The notes below the pieces were generated by a model. That model saw only the letters and a program-made list of their open reading frames with translations. It had not been told where the DNA came from and did no database searches. From assembly GCA_944990035.1 (NCBI GenBank), contig CALYLX010000059.1:372001-436000 (forward strand): a DNA stretch of 64,000 nucleotides. Direction: 5' to 3'. The stretch comes from Clitopilus passeckerianus. Taxonomy: Eukaryota > Basidiomycota > Agaricomycetes > Agaricales > Entolomataceae. The first letter of the stretch is position 1; every line of letters starts with the position of its first letter. A program made the position numbers and the translations under genes. Shown in pieces: positions 32,237 to 45,035 of this stretch.

Positions 32237-33829
32237 TCAATTTCGCCACTGTAAAATGGTTTTGGCCATCTGAAGATGGCGTTCAACCTCGCCCCAAGTT
32301 TCTGCGTATTGAGAAGAGTTGGTGGCGACAATGGATGTCAGATTGGGGAATAGGGCAGATAGATAAGCTGCCACTGTGACGGAATCCGCCAAAGGGGAGT
32401 TGAACACGCCTAGCTTCGTGATGTGCCTATTAGTGGATCCACATCCTGGGCGCTGGTGGACCATTTCAGGAGTGATTACGGCCGCATCGATGTATATCTC
32501 CAGTCTGTTCAGCCAACAGCAAGACCGAACGAGCGATACGAGTCCCGTCAGAGTGGGACTGATTTTCGGGGGCGTTTCTCCCTGTTTCCCTTGGATCTGT
32601 AGTTGGAGGAATTGAGGCCATGCCTTCGCAATTTCTCTCAAGTCGGCATTGTCGATCTCGAGCCGACCAGCTGAGTTGAGCGCAAGGATCGTCAAGTTTT
32701 CGAATGTGAAGAGGGGTCGGAGAGCCTCAACGGTAATGGTATACAAGGTTCGAGAGGCCCTATAATCCTCCTGAATGGATAAACAAAGCAGTTTTTCTTT
32801 GAAAGGTTTCAAGGCGTAGAGAAGCCTCTCCCAGGTTGTGAGCCCGGATGATCCTATGTTGTGGAGGATCAAGGCTTCCAAAGAGGAATGAGGGATCCCT
32901 TGTAGAAACCTTGTAACTCGAGTTAGCCTCGTGTTCCCCAAGGTAAGGTGGCGAAGAGCGGGAAACTGCCCCGGCTCTATCGTAAACTCCACATCGTCAA
33001 GGTGGTGTAGAGCAAACCCCGTCAGAGTGCGTATGCGAGCTGCGTGTTGGAAAATGCTCTGATCGGCATATGTGAGATTCAGACACCTGAGAGACGGAGA
33101 AGGCTGCTGGATAACGTCCCCGATGTCGGGAACATCGTCTGGCGAAGCCAGCCTTATGATCAGCTTTCTCAATGTAGGGTAAAGTGTGGAAAGCGCCGCG
33201 AGTGCCGATGGCGAGAGTGTTTTGTCATGAAATTGGATGTTCAGAACCTTGAGCGAAGGTGAACAAAGTAGGCGGATGAAGTGGAAGGTGGAGTTGTAAG
33301 CGGGCGTGACGAGGTGCTCGAGATTAGGCAGGAGATGGTTGACACCCATGGGCCGAGCGGCAAGTAACATGTTCCAGGTGTCCACGGGAGGGAAAGTCTC
33401 TTCTGACGCCTGAGTGAAGTTCAGAGTTTTCACCCAGGGGGCATAGAAAAGAAACCGGTCCCAATCCGCCGGGTATAGCGCTCTGGAGAATATCTAAAAA
33501 TGCGACACGGACATGCGTCAAAGGAAGTATCTCTCTACATGACTCTGCGGTTTTATGCTCACCACAGAATTGAGATCATTTGATTTCTTCTTTACTCTCG
33601 CAGGTTTCTCTACCGCGTCCTCAGGAAAACAGAGCAGCAGCGGAGTCAAAGAATTTTGGTCCCGCCATATTTCGTTCAGAGCCGGGGATAAAAACAGCTT
33701 TTTGTTCGCCAAGCCAAGGTTCAACAAGTTGTTGAGTGCCGCTGATTCTGGGGGCGTGCCAAGATCGCTCTCAGCGAGTTCCCCGCATATCTTGCACAGT
33801 ATCTCGCGAGAGCGTAACGCGAAGCGCAT
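32237..33829 (-). CDS. F-box-like protein with LRR-like repeats
   Basis: Exon 1 33829-33563 begins MRFALRSREILCKICGELAE, has the F-box-like LNLGLANKKLFLSPALNEIW, and ends NSV. Intron 33562-33494 (gtgagc ... tttttag). Exon 2 33493-32237 starts IFSRALYPADWDRFLFYAPW-VKTLNFTQ and continues with leucine-rich units (LKVLNIQFHDKTLSPSALAA, LRKLIIRLASP, LTRVTRFLQGIPHSSLEALI). About 508 residues. Same subfamily as the genes at 40102, 59255 and 62383: short F-box exon ending LxPLLxxFPED, intron, then long LRR exon. Probable SCF adaptor; target unknown. Confidence 0.8.
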
Positions 33830-36163
33830 GGAAAAGGTGAAAATAGCAACGTGAAAATAGCAACGGCCAACTTACCATCTCTCTAAATCAGGACTAGATT
33901 AATGTATGTGTTCTGGCGCTCAATCTGCGTTCCAGAGTTTGATATATTACCTAGATGTTAAGCCGACCGGACATATAGGGTTTGATTTGCTCAACTTCAA
34001 AGCTTCACGTGGTGATAATCTAAGCAGAGAAGCTCGCTGAAACTGGTCACCTCTAGCCAGATGATCAGATCGACCGCCTCCCAAACCGAAAATTTAATTT
34101 GCATCTGATTGCACCGATATTCTTTCATAGCCTCGAGTGTATTTACCACCCGATGAGAGGAACTCAAGCTCTGCGCACGTCTATCGCTAGTGATTACGTC
34201 TACACTTAGCAGAATGCCCGAACCGTTGTTTTCAATTCATCGTCGATAAACCTTTTGTCCTTCTTCGACGCTAACACTCTTCAAAAACCTATCCTCCGAT
34301 TTTGAGCATCATGACCTTATCTTTATCATGGCGGACAGGAGCTCCAAAGTCTGAAAAGGGTCTTCTACCTGACGCTCTCGAAACGCGAGGATCCTTGAGT
34401 AGATAGTTTGATCATGAATTACACCATAGGATTCTGAGGAACATCCATCGAAACTCATGCTGTAGCAAGGGGGTGGTCATCCACGTTGGTGTATTTCCCC
34501 CCTTGCTCGATCATACGACAAAACAGGGGGCATCCCAAAAACCATAATGTACAGTCTTCCTTCATAAACAATCCAGTTTCCAAATTGCGTTCGAAGATCG
34601 AGGCAATGACATCCGAGTCCTTCACGCCAGGATGCTTCGGATGCTCGCGTCTCGTCATCTCCCAAAAGCACTGTAGCGCCTTCAGCCACGATCTGATGGG
34701 TACCCGGATGTGAAGAATTTGCGGTGTGGGGGGAAGGAGAACGCGACTCAAAAATTTCGGTGGACTAACCGGGCTTGAACCTCCTATGCTCCCTTCTTTC
34801 AGGGATTGAAGTTGACCGCTAGACGAATAGAAAGACATGCAAGCTCCGATGCCTGGAGACGCAAGGATTTGTCCAGATCTTGATCTCCATAAGGCCCCCG
34901 TTCAATGAGGTGATAGTAGGCAGGCGCACAAATGATCTTGCTTATAACAAAATGTAGGCAATCTACTACGAGAAAGGCTAGGCTATATTCGGAGCGAGCC
35001 CAAAATCTAGTTATTCACTGAGTCGGTTTAGAAATAACAAGAAGGAGAAGAAACCCACAGAGGTCTTCCAAATTTAAGCATGTTAGTGAACTCTTTTTTG
35101 CTGAGGTCGGGTACCTTCGACTGGGAGTCGTTCAACAGCATTGAGAGTGTTGGATGGCAGTCCAAGGATAACTCAGTGAACGGCGGAGATGCGTCGACCT
35201 CTTTGAGCTTTCGTTTCAACTTCGGCTTCCATATGTGTGCATCACGTCGACGCAAGAGCTGAATGGTCGATTGAAATATTTCCCTCCGATTCGGCTAGTA
35301 GTTTCTCGATATCCTGCAGTACAGTTTCGAAAAGGCAGTGGAAGAAGATATGGGATACCAGCTCAGCATCGGCCCGGTCCGAGTCCGGGTGGCACAGAAG
35401 CACTGAAATTGGCCGCGTACGTCGTGGTCAGCCCAGTTCATTAACAACCCTAGATTTTCCCATTCCAGAGCTCTGTACGATTGGTAAAAATGCGTCGTGG
35501 GTGCGGTATGAAAATTCGCATCATGGCCATGCGGCTTCGCCCTCGAGTTGGACATGGTTGGCACCAGTTATGGCTTGTTGAAGCCCGAGGCGTGCCGTCC
35601 CAATGTAAGATATGTACCATGAATCCCTGGTTGCTAAAACATTGGTGGAATGATCATAAGATTCTGGATTTACGCTCCAGACGGACCAGGAGCACACCTC
35701 GAACTACGAAGGTTGAGGTAAAACTTGGGTCAGAGGGCTAAAGAGAACCTATTAGTTCTTACTTGAAAAGTATTCACGGTTGTCCATTGGTGTTGATTGT
35801 CGTAGGACTAGAGAGTGGCACAGAGCAAGTGGCGTACGCTGGTTTGCTTGCGCATGCTTGTTGATGGGTTATGAGATCAATAGAGCCAAACAAAACGTGC
35901 CCCTCGACTCACGGAACGACGCAAACGCAATGGAATCGGACAATGCCTATCAAGAGGTTATTGGATTTCTGTGAGGTTTCATAAGCCTCTATATTTCACC
36001 TCTGCGGAAGGCCTTCGAGCTATACACGAGCACCCACTTCACTGCGCAATGCACTCAGCAGCATTGTGACTCGGATGCCTAACCCTGCCGCAACAACTGG
36101 CACAATATATAACACACTGCATAAATTTGACATATCAATTTTCAAAGAAAATTCAACATCTGT
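33830..36163. other. 2.3 kb gene-poor gap with decayed coding remnants
   Basis: No intact gene. On the minus strand, 34455-34838 (including LKALQCFWEMTRREHPKHPG) and 35028-35560 (including YRALEWENLGLLMNW and NMLKFGRPLW) look protein-like. They do not join into one frame and may be relics of a multicopy fungal gene. No terminal repeats or target-site duplications were found to explain them. Confidence 0.35.
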
Positions 36164-37845
36164 ATGCCTGATCTCCCAAACGAGATATGGTTCTGCATCG
36201 CAAAACACCTATCTGATGAAGAAATCGAAAGACTACTGGCACTCAACAGAGTATTCCTTGAGTTGGCGCTGAATACACGGTACAAGGAGGTCAAGCTTGG
36301 TTGCTGGTCCTCGGAAGAATATGAGAAGAGGATTCCCGAGCTCTTTAAACATTTGAGGTGCGATCTCGAGTTTTATTTTACGTACAGAAGAATCTGAGAT
36401 GGATATGACTTAGTATGCCACACATATCCTCACGAATCCAACGAATTATCCTACATCTTCAACCAGGCCTTCTCGAAGCCCCCAATTCATCCGACAACTT
36501 CCAAGCCCTTGTTGAACGAGTCCTCGATCATTTTCGGCCTGGGCGAGGACGCGACCGCCGACTACTTCGTACCTCTCGACCATCTCACGTTGATCGTCAC
36601 GCAATCAAGCTCTTATCGACACTACGAAATGTCCACTCGCTCAACTTAAATGAGTGCATATTTGGCAATTACTCTTCCCCACCTATCGTCGCTCTCTCAT
36701 GGAAAAAACTGGGAAGTAACCTCCGTGAACTCGACATTAGTGCTCGGCCGCAGAAGGTTATGGATCTCCTAGACTCTGCGCCTTCTTTGCCCAGGTTGGA
36801 GGCATTGAAACTGGCATTCGAGCGAGATCCATACTATCTCGTGTCTGAATCAGGAATGACTGGGAGTCGCGGCGCTGTTTCGAGATTTGTTCGATCTTTA
36901 TCACAGACGTTAAGGGAGTTGGTGGTGGTGGAGATAAGTCGGATACGGCAGTTGACGTTGGGGTTTGGTTTGGTTTCGAACCTGGTACTGAATAGCGTCG
37001 GTTGCCTACCTAAACTCGAACGATTTTTGTTTGATGTAGGGTTTAACCGGGACCAGCCAGGGAGACCAGCCGGAGGACTGATGTTGCGGCGACTGGAGGA
37101 GAAGTTCTTTGGATTCCTAAAGGCGAACAGCTCCAATCTCAGACACCTCTCCATCCCTCCCATTCCGTTGAGAGTGATGCCTCAACAAGGAGATATAGGG
37201 TTCCCGAACAGGCTGGAGTCGTTCACCCTTCTCTCTTCGTCCCCTCCGACCTCTGTCCAGGATAGCGTCGATGCTACAAAAACATACCTCGGGAACTTAG
37301 CGCATACACTTACCTCACTCGCGCTCCGTGATCAGTACCTCTCCGTCTCTGAGCTTAGGGACATCCTCTCCTCTCTTTCTCCAACATATCCCTCTACGCG
37401 CAACGTCTCTGGGCTGGAATCCTCAACGACTTGCCATTTAACCAACCTCTCACTCCAAGTAACCTCTCTAAGCCCTCAAGCTGTTACCCTCCTCGCTACG
37501 GAGCTTCCACACCTTAAAAACCTCTCACTCAGACTCGCTTCCCTCTCCTCGCTCTGTTCTTCCTTCGATCTCGGACTCGCGCTCACTCAGTCCTCACTCC
37601 CGGTCCGACCTCCTCGCTTATCCGAACCTATTACTTCGTGTTCGGATCTACTGCTATTCATAGAAGGCATGAAGGAACTCGTATACTCACAGTGGGAATT
37701 AGAGTCGGTGACATTGATTGGGCCTTGGAAGTCTGGTATCAAAGAGGAGAAGGTTTTGACCGCGATTGGAGATGCCTTGAGGAAGGCGGTGCCGGGATTG
37801 CAGAGAGTGGATATTCTTGTTGGGAGTATGGTTTTAATTGATTGA
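36164..37845 (+). CDS. F-box protein of a tandem pair, full-length copy
   Basis: Exon 1 36164-36357: MPDLPNEIWFCIAKHLSDEE-IERLLALNRVFLELAL, a clear F-box at the N-terminus. Intron 36358-36413 (gtgcga ... gacttag). Exon 2 36414-37845, about 541 residues in all. The tail has regular leucine-rich segments (LRNVHSLNLNECIFG, LGSNLRELDISARPQ, LPRLEALKLAFE, LSSLSPTYP). The tandem partner at 38403 shares exon layout and long stretches. Likely SCF adaptor; target unknown. Confidence 0.85.
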
Positions 37846-38402
37846 GGGCGAGGGCTACATTTGGCGTAATTTCGTTCTTTCTATTGGGATCGGGGGATTT
37901 TACATTTTTGTTCATGGTTTCGGGTTCACTGGGGTTCACGGTTGTCTATTCATATTTGAGCTTCATTGCGGTTTTTGTTCACATCAGGCTCACGCACACA
38001 TTCACATTTGCATACAACTTCACATTTAGAAACATATGACTACTCTATCATAACCAACATTCACACATTTGAGCACATTAGGGGTTTGCGGTCCTGAATT
38101 TTGGGTTTAGGCATACAGAGGGTTTTCGACTTGTACGAGTATCCGGCTCCAACAGTGTGATGTACATAGATGTCGTAGCTGTAGTTGGGTTTTGCGACTT
38201 CGGGTACATTCAAACGAAATATACCAATAGTACTGCCATTGTCTTCAATACAGCCCCGCATACCATTGATAAGGATCTTCCTCATTCATTCTCGATCGTC
38301 AACGGGGAGCATCCTCCGGATCTCGGTGCCTATATCACTCATGCCCCATGACCACATTCATCATTATAAACGACGAGGCGACCATTTGCCCAGCTCCTCC
38401 TC
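37846..38402. other. Intergenic between tandem F-box genes
   Basis: AT-rich, with short CACATT/TTCACA repeats around 37975-38065. No gene recognised. Confidence 0.45.
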
Positions 38403-39614
38403 ATGCCTGACCTACCTACTGAAATATGGTTCCATATCGCGAAACATCTCCCTGATGGAGATGTCCAGCGACTACGAGGGCTCAACCCAGTATTCCTCGA
38501 GTTGGCCTTGAATTCACGGTACAAGGCGGTTCGTTTGGGTCCTTGGTTCTCAGAGGAGCACATGAAGGAGATTCCAAGGGTTCTCAATCATTTGAGGTGT
38601 GATCTCTAATACTTATCCTCCTAGTAATTGTACCTCAGACAGAAAAATGATTCTAGCACACCGTTCATCTCCTCCCGAGTCCAAGAGGTCACTCTACCAC
38701 TCAAACCAGGCCTCCTCGAGGCGCCTATTTTACCTAAGAGCTTACAAACTATAGTCAAGGGAGCTTTTGGCCGAATTCGCCCTGGCGGAAGGCGCGACCG
38801 CCAACCCCTGCGCTCCTCCTCCTCAGCCCCTCCTGGTGTCGATCCCCAAGCGATCAAACTCTTCTCCTCCCTCCACAACGTCCATTCCCTCGTACTGATT
38901 GAATACATCTCTGGCGACTACCCCACCCCACCCATCGTGTCGTACTCATGGACTTGTCTCGGAACGAACCTCCGTGAGCTTCATATCCATGCACGGGCAC
39001 AGAAAGCTGCGGATTTGCTAGAGTCTGCACCTTGTCTTCAACATTTGGAGGTGTTGAAGCTGGAGTTGAAGAAGGATCCTTACTATCTAACTCCTTCTAT
39101 GCGATCCATTGGAAGCTCAGATGTTATTCCAAGGTTCATTAGACGGGTATCGGGCACGTTGAGGCAGTTGAATGTCGTAGAGCCAGGAGGGAAGAAGCAG
39201 CTGGGGTGTCGGCTGGTTGCGTGTTTGGTCTTGAGGGGCGTTGGGAACCTTCCGAACCTCGAATGTTTCTCATTCCATGTGGATTATGAGCCCCCACGAG
39301 GATCTGGAGATCGCGCTTGGCCACTTTTAGATTTCTTCGAATTTCTGAAGGCAAACGGGACAAATCTTCGGCATCTCTCTGTGCCTGCCATTCCGCCGTG
39401 GTTTATGCCTGCGCCTACGCAGGCAGATCCAGGGTTTCCTCCGCAGTTGGAATCATTCACGCTTCTCCCCTCCATGCCTCCATCTGCTGAACGGGATAAC
39501 TTCGACACCGCGAGGGCCTATGCCAGCCACTCAAAGCATACGCTGACCTCCGTCAGAATCCTCGACCAACATCTGTCACTACCTGAGCTTAAAGAGATGG
39601 TTTCCCCTCTGTAA
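38403..39614 (+). CDS. F-box protein of a tandem pair, C-terminally shortened copy
   Basis: Exon 1 38403-38596 (MPDLPTEIWFHIAKHLPDGD, LNPVFLELALNSRYKAVRLG), intron 38597-38638 (only 42 bases), exon 2 38639-39614. It aligns with the gene at 36164 from the first residue to HTLTSVRILDQHLSLPELKE. There a stop follows (MVSPL-stop), where the partner runs on for about 160 residues. About 389 residues. Truncation by a stop or deletion is likely; whether the short protein works is unknown. Confidence 0.8.
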
Positions 39615-40101
39615 ACCTGAAAAGGCACCTCACTTTTGCCATAAGATGCACTGGACTTTAATGGACACATAGACACTGTAAATATAAACGGACACACATG
39701 CAGACATGGGCAATATGGACAATACTAGGACTCCAAACTTTACCTATCTTCTACAATAGTTGAGTAAGAACGTTGCAGACATGATAATACCAGATCCTCC
39801 TCGATTAAATCCGACTCGTCGATTGACTCAGGGAGAGGTGTGGCGATGCACTGGTGTAATAAGATAATCCGTAACATATTTCATCTTTCTGTGCTTGACA
39901 GGGGGAACATCGACGTGCTACGAGGCACGTATCAAATGTGACTTTAGTCTTATGCTTGAACAGTTTTATCAGGCTTCTATCACTCTCATCTCTGAAAACA
40001 AATGGCTGTCCATGCAATTTAAATCTCAAGATATCATTCAATGCGTAGTATGTGTATATAACTGAATAGTACATAAACTTCATACGCCCCTTGCTTGCAG
40101 T
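39615..40101. other. Intergenic, convergent, nothing recognised
   Basis: Contains the lost 3' part of the preceding F-box copy only if too decayed to see; no gene called. Confidence 0.45.
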
Positions 40102-41692
40102 TCAATCTTCCAGTCCAAGGATACTTTGGACATCATCCCATTCGTAAAATGCCGTGCAGCCACCATCGTCCCATTGACTGAATCGTGTGAGATGAGGAAA
40201 GCTATCTCGCAGAAATGAGGCAACCATCTCTGGGTCAACACCTTTAATGGGCGAATAAATGACATTGAGCTCGTCAAGCTTGCAAGTAGACGGCTCCTTC
40301 AATTTCGGCGGCCCGCCAACCGGTAATCGAGCATTGAAATACATAGTGAGTAAATCAAGTTCAGGACAGTATTTCGCCAGCGTCTGAATCCCTTGCAATG
40401 TGACTTCTCTGGGAGCGCCCCTGTTGTCGGAGTAAAGGCGCAATGTTCCGATGTTCGGCCATGAACGTGCCATTCTCTCGATCATTGCATCGTTGAGGTT
40501 GAAGGCGCCATGAATATCCATGTCTAGCCTTTTGAGGTTTCGAAACTTGAGGATAGGTTCAATATGTTCGAGGCCAAAACTTTCATCATCTCCCTCGGAC
40601 CAGTCATGCCAGGTGTACCTGTCGCCAACGTTGAGTTCTATGAGCGTCGTGGAGTCACAACGCTCGGAAATTAGCGAAATAAGCTGCTTGAATCCGGCCG
40701 ACCTTGCGTTGGCACACTCAAACTTGGCTTTGACCAGTGGGAAATTAGGGGCGAGAAGCTTTAACAACGATAGGCAGACTGAAGTGCCTTCGCAGCTGAT
40801 GTCAAGTTTGCGGAGTGAAGGAAAGTACCTGTAGCACTCGGTTTGTGGTATTTGTTCGGTGTGAAATCGGTCGACTCCTTTGTTACGGCCCATGCTGATG
40901 TTGAGAACTTCTAACGATGGAAGCATAGCGATGTGTGCTAGGGCATCGGGGGGAATGGGTCCTGTTTCTAAGCTGCGGAGGCTGCTGGCGAATATGCAAC
41001 TTCGCTCTGAGAGCCCCTCGACAACGTGGTTGTGATCGATTGGTGTAAGGACAAGCTCTTGTTGACAAGAACAATCTGACAGAATTTTTGCCATGACGCG
41101 GCAATGGTCCAGGGTTGACAAGGCCGAAGAATCCCCCTCAAGGATGGGGGAAACACGGTGGGACCCGCAGATACGATCTGCGAGCAAGTTTTGGATACAG
41201 GCAGCGATTCCAGGATCCTCCCAATCAAGGACGACCTGTCTGATGTTGGGAAAGAGGGTGTGGCCTGAGGCTGTAACAAGGGAGCACAACCTCTGGTAGA
41301 CTTCGATACCAACCTCGTGTTCCGGTTCCCGCCACCCACCCTCATGCCAGTGACCATACGAACGGACAAGGTTAGCATGCATTTGAAGCCTCGTCAAGTC
41401 GGGAGGCTGAATTTCTCTGAGCAATTTCTAATCATACAGAAGGCCATTAGGAAACCTGGTAAATCGGTCTCAAGGCGCGTCGTACCTTGGTAGTAGCACG
41501 GGAGGGGCCCCATACATCTGCCGGCAGGCAACCCATTAGAGGCCCAATATTTGGAATATGGCTCCAAATGTGTCTGGTAGCTGCCTCGTGTAACGAGCGC
41601 GACGTTTGCGCGAGAGCAACAAGAGTTTCCCCTCCCTCGTAGTCTTCAGAGGAAATAGAGCAAATTCTGTCCCATAGCTCTAACGGGAGCAT
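40102..41692 (-). CDS. F-box protein with LRR-like tail
   Basis: Exon 1 41692-41486 begins MLPLELWDRICSISSEDYEG-GETLVALAQTSRSLHEAATR, an F-box-type start. Intron 41485-41428 (gtacga ... gattag). Exon 2 41427-40102 reads KLLREIQPPDLTRLQMHANL and then repeated leucine-rich units (LPSLEVLNISMGRNKG, FPSLRKLDISCEG, FRNLKRLDMDIHGAFNL, LTRFSQWDDGGC). About 510 residues. Junction is in phase. Probable SCF adaptor with unknown target. Confidence 0.8.
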
Positions 41693-41972
41693 TAGTAGAG
41701 TATTGTAAGAACAGAGCCAGTGAGAGTTCGCAAAAAGCGGCGAGCCAAGCGAAACGTGACTGGTTGACCTAAGAGCGCCACATGTACCAGTTGAACCCTA
41801 ACCGGGATGGGGCAGACATGTCAAGCCCTTCCGATATTGATGTGCTACACGATATTGGTCATTTTGAACGATATTCCAAATATATATACAACCCGGGACA
41901 AAGTACGCGTAGGATCCGGAAGCACCTTTTCCAAGGGGTTCATCACTCATGAGTCATTGACAAGCTCATATC

Positions 41973-44503
41973 TCAGTACAAATATCTATATCCTTTCCTC
42001 CTCTCCATCGCCCGCTCAAACGTCATGCCCTCTAAACGGGCAGCCTCCTCCACTCTGCGGCGATCCGCTTCTTGCATGATGGTATGCTCATCCACATCCA
42101 ATTTATGGTTGCGTTTGACCAGAATCTGCCTAATGACTATCACAGAATTAGCGCTTAGACCGGACAGCATTAAATGGTTCTACATACGAAGAGAGAGAGC
42201 ACTGCTGAACACCAAGGCAGCCAGAGAGATAGCCATGGATTGATGATACTCGGGACCCCATTCAGCTTTCCATGTATATGAACCAATTCTGCCACGAAAG
42301 GGTAGCTTCAGTGCGAAGGTCGGGAAGTAGGACAGCTCAACGTACAAATTTCCAAGGTTTCCAATGCCGTTGACGATTCCTATAGCGGCTGCACGCTTAC
42401 TAGAAGGCTATGAGCTATGAAGGTGAATGTCAAGGCCTGACTCACGCAGGTGGTCTTGGGATAGTGTTTGAGACCCAGACGAGGGTCATTGCGAATCCTG
42501 AGAGAGATGAGCCCGTGTGAGCTACTAGGCTACTTTAGGTGGCTTACCGGCGTAGCCACAAGCCATCAAGAACATCGACACATAACGAGCAGCCGTGACC
42601 ATGGTCGAGAGGGCGATGATGAATCCGACAACGACGCCCCACCACCACCCTGAAATATGGAAGAAGCGTTCGCCAGTGCGATCGGCATGCCAGGCGTTCA
42701 AGCAGCAAACAATAGAGGCCAGAATCCATGGCGGGCTGAAGAAGATATTTGAGTGGGTGTTAGTCGAGAGACCTCCAACGGACTCACGCTGCGAGTAACA
42801 AACTGATTGTCGTATTATAACCGAGCGTTTGCGTGAGCCTAGCCGGTTTTTAATGAGTAAAATTCTTTGCGAATACCGCAAGCCCACCTACGTCGGGAAG
42901 AAGTTAACAAAGCTAAGGCCAAGTAACTGAGCGACATTGAGAACACTGAAGAGGGCAACCAACGGGTCTTTGATGGCGAGCTTGAGGCCTTTCATCGGGC
43001 TGAAGCGGAATAAAAATCGAACTGGCCCTGATCACAGAAGCGACCTACGAATCGTCCTTGTTGTCCTGGTCAGCTTCTCCAGCATCCTCGGACAGCCGTG
43101 CTTGTCCCAGACGCCGTTCTTGAACAGACATCCATCGCGTGTTGTGGGGCTGCGTGAGCAGTAACTAATCAATAACCTTGTCTTTCGGAAAAGGTGGTAC
43201 GAACGTAATCAGGGAGGAGATACCTGAGGAAAGGATTCAGGAGGGTAAATATCAGATCTAGTAAGTATGTGTCGTAGTACTCACATGCTAGAGAAGCCAA
43301 TAACGATGGTAATTGCACCCTATATCCAGTTAAATTTCATACCCGGAAAGTCGAACTCCTGGCTTACCTCAATAAAGAAGAGCCTGAGAATTCCTCGTTA
43401 ACAGGACAACTGAATACGGAGCGGAATACTTACCATCTCCAAGCTCTGATGCCGCGCTTGCCTTCCATCCTAGACAGAATACCAGCAGCCATAAGCTTCG
43501 AAAGTAGGACATCAGAGAAGGGTGTCATAGCGCATGAAGAAGCGCCGACTGACCGATCCAAAAGCGTTCGAGATGAGAAGTCCGGCATATAATATGGCCG
43601 ATCTTAAGGCTAGTTCCTGTCATGCAGTCATCAATTTCACGAATGACAGAATTGCGAGCCAAAGCCTGACCTTCTTCGTATACCATCTAGACAGCAAGTA
43701 GATGGCGCCCGGATAGAATGCTGCTTCAGGAAGGCCGATGAAGACCCTACAGGCTAGAATGCCGGCGAGATTGGTCGTAACCTTGCAGGGGTCAGGGACC
43801 CAATGCCTTCCCTCGAAAGCAGCTAGACTCACACCAGTAAGAAGGCTGACAAGGCCCCAGAGGACAACACAACTGCCGATGTACAGTGTCGGCCTAATTT
43901 CCAAAGTTGAGAAATGCGAAAGGTATGGACATCTGTTAGCCGCACCGGGATATATAATTCAAAATCTGGAGAGTTGTGTCAGAATGAGGGTAGCGAAGCT
44001 ACTAGTTAGCTACCTACCATGTTGGAAGGTATTTGTGCTGGGCAATATGATGCGTAGAGTATCGCAATGACCGTGGCATACTCGACATCTGCGTGGCGAA
44101 TTAAACCAACGTTCACTAACGGCGTTGTCAAATGTTGCATACCTGATATATGTAAATCCTCCTGCAACCCTTTAAGTCGGGCTGCAGTGATGGCAACTCG
44201 CTGGCAAGAGATATGATTAGTGAATGGCGATGATTCATACCCAGGAATGAACCTGCTCACGTCAATATAGTTCATGATGAAGATAATCATGATAGTAGGT
44301 AGGACCCTCCAATCCAACTTGCGTAACAGTTTTCGCTCCATCCGAGCACGTTCTGGAGACCCAGGAGCAGGCAGAATATCGAGGTCCTTCATCCCAGTCG
44401 CATCCTCAATATGTTCAGCGCTGCTAGAGACTGACCTCTTGTCGCGTCGAGCAGCAGCTGTTAAACTCGACGTCGATGTTGGAGATTCAGGTTTTAACGA
44501 CAT
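41973..44503 (-). CDS. MFS anion:cation symporter (DAL5 / allantoate permease type)
   Basis: Plasma-membrane carrier for organic anions such as allantoate, nicotinate, pantothenate or a vitamin. Start MSLKPESPTSTSSLTAAARR at 44503, then the family signature RKLLRKLDWRVLPTIMIIFI-MNYIDVSR. Next: LQEDLHISDVEYATVIAILY-ASYCPAQIPSNM, PTLYIGSCVVLWGLVSLLTG, CRVFIGLPEAAFYPGAIYLL and SRWYTKKE. The C-terminus is the typical cytosolic tail (EEAARLEGMTFERAMERRKG-YRYLY, stop at 41973). Ten or more short introns, so internal limits are approximate. Substrate within the DAL5 family cannot be told. It ends 280 bases before the F-box start at 41692, same strand. Confidence 0.88.
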
Positions 44504-45035
44504 GATGGAGGCTGTGAGTCTAGTGGGAGTGGGACTCGAAGAACATCATCTTTTGGACTCCCTTTAAACGAGGCGGGCCGTTACGTTGTAGGCTTCTCCA
44601 CAGTCAGCTAGTGTGCTCACGGGACTCCTTTAAGAACCATTTTGGGAGCGCGATATGTTTGGACTTGGCAGACGACGTCACGCGTCCGAGTTCGTTGGTT
44701 CTGACCACCAAAAAAAGCTGCGGTTTGCATGGTGTTCAAGAAAATGGACTATTTAAGACTGGCATAGAGATGAGGCAGATATTCCTCCGTTTTATAGCAA
44801 CAACAGAGTCAACGTTCATTGGCTCGATGGTGGTAGAGAGCAAAGGGTTTATCGGCTAAAAGTTCAGTAGCGCTCATAACTTTGGTCACATGCGGACTCC
44901 TTGGGTTGAAGATACGCCAACACCGTTTAGGCAGAATCGTTCATCCCATTCAAAATGAGGACATCCAACGGCAAAAAGTTACACAGCTGTCCAATTGGAA
45001 AATACGAACTAGCGTACAGTAATTTTACGGAAATA
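44504..45035. other. Intergenic: DAL5-type promoter and derlin 3' flank
   Basis: No gene recognised. Confidence 0.45.

Noticed and set aside
34455..34838. 127-codon minus-strand frame in the gene-poor gap
   Set aside because: Protein-like in places, but isolated and not joinable to neighbouring frames. Described as a possible relic rather than a gene.
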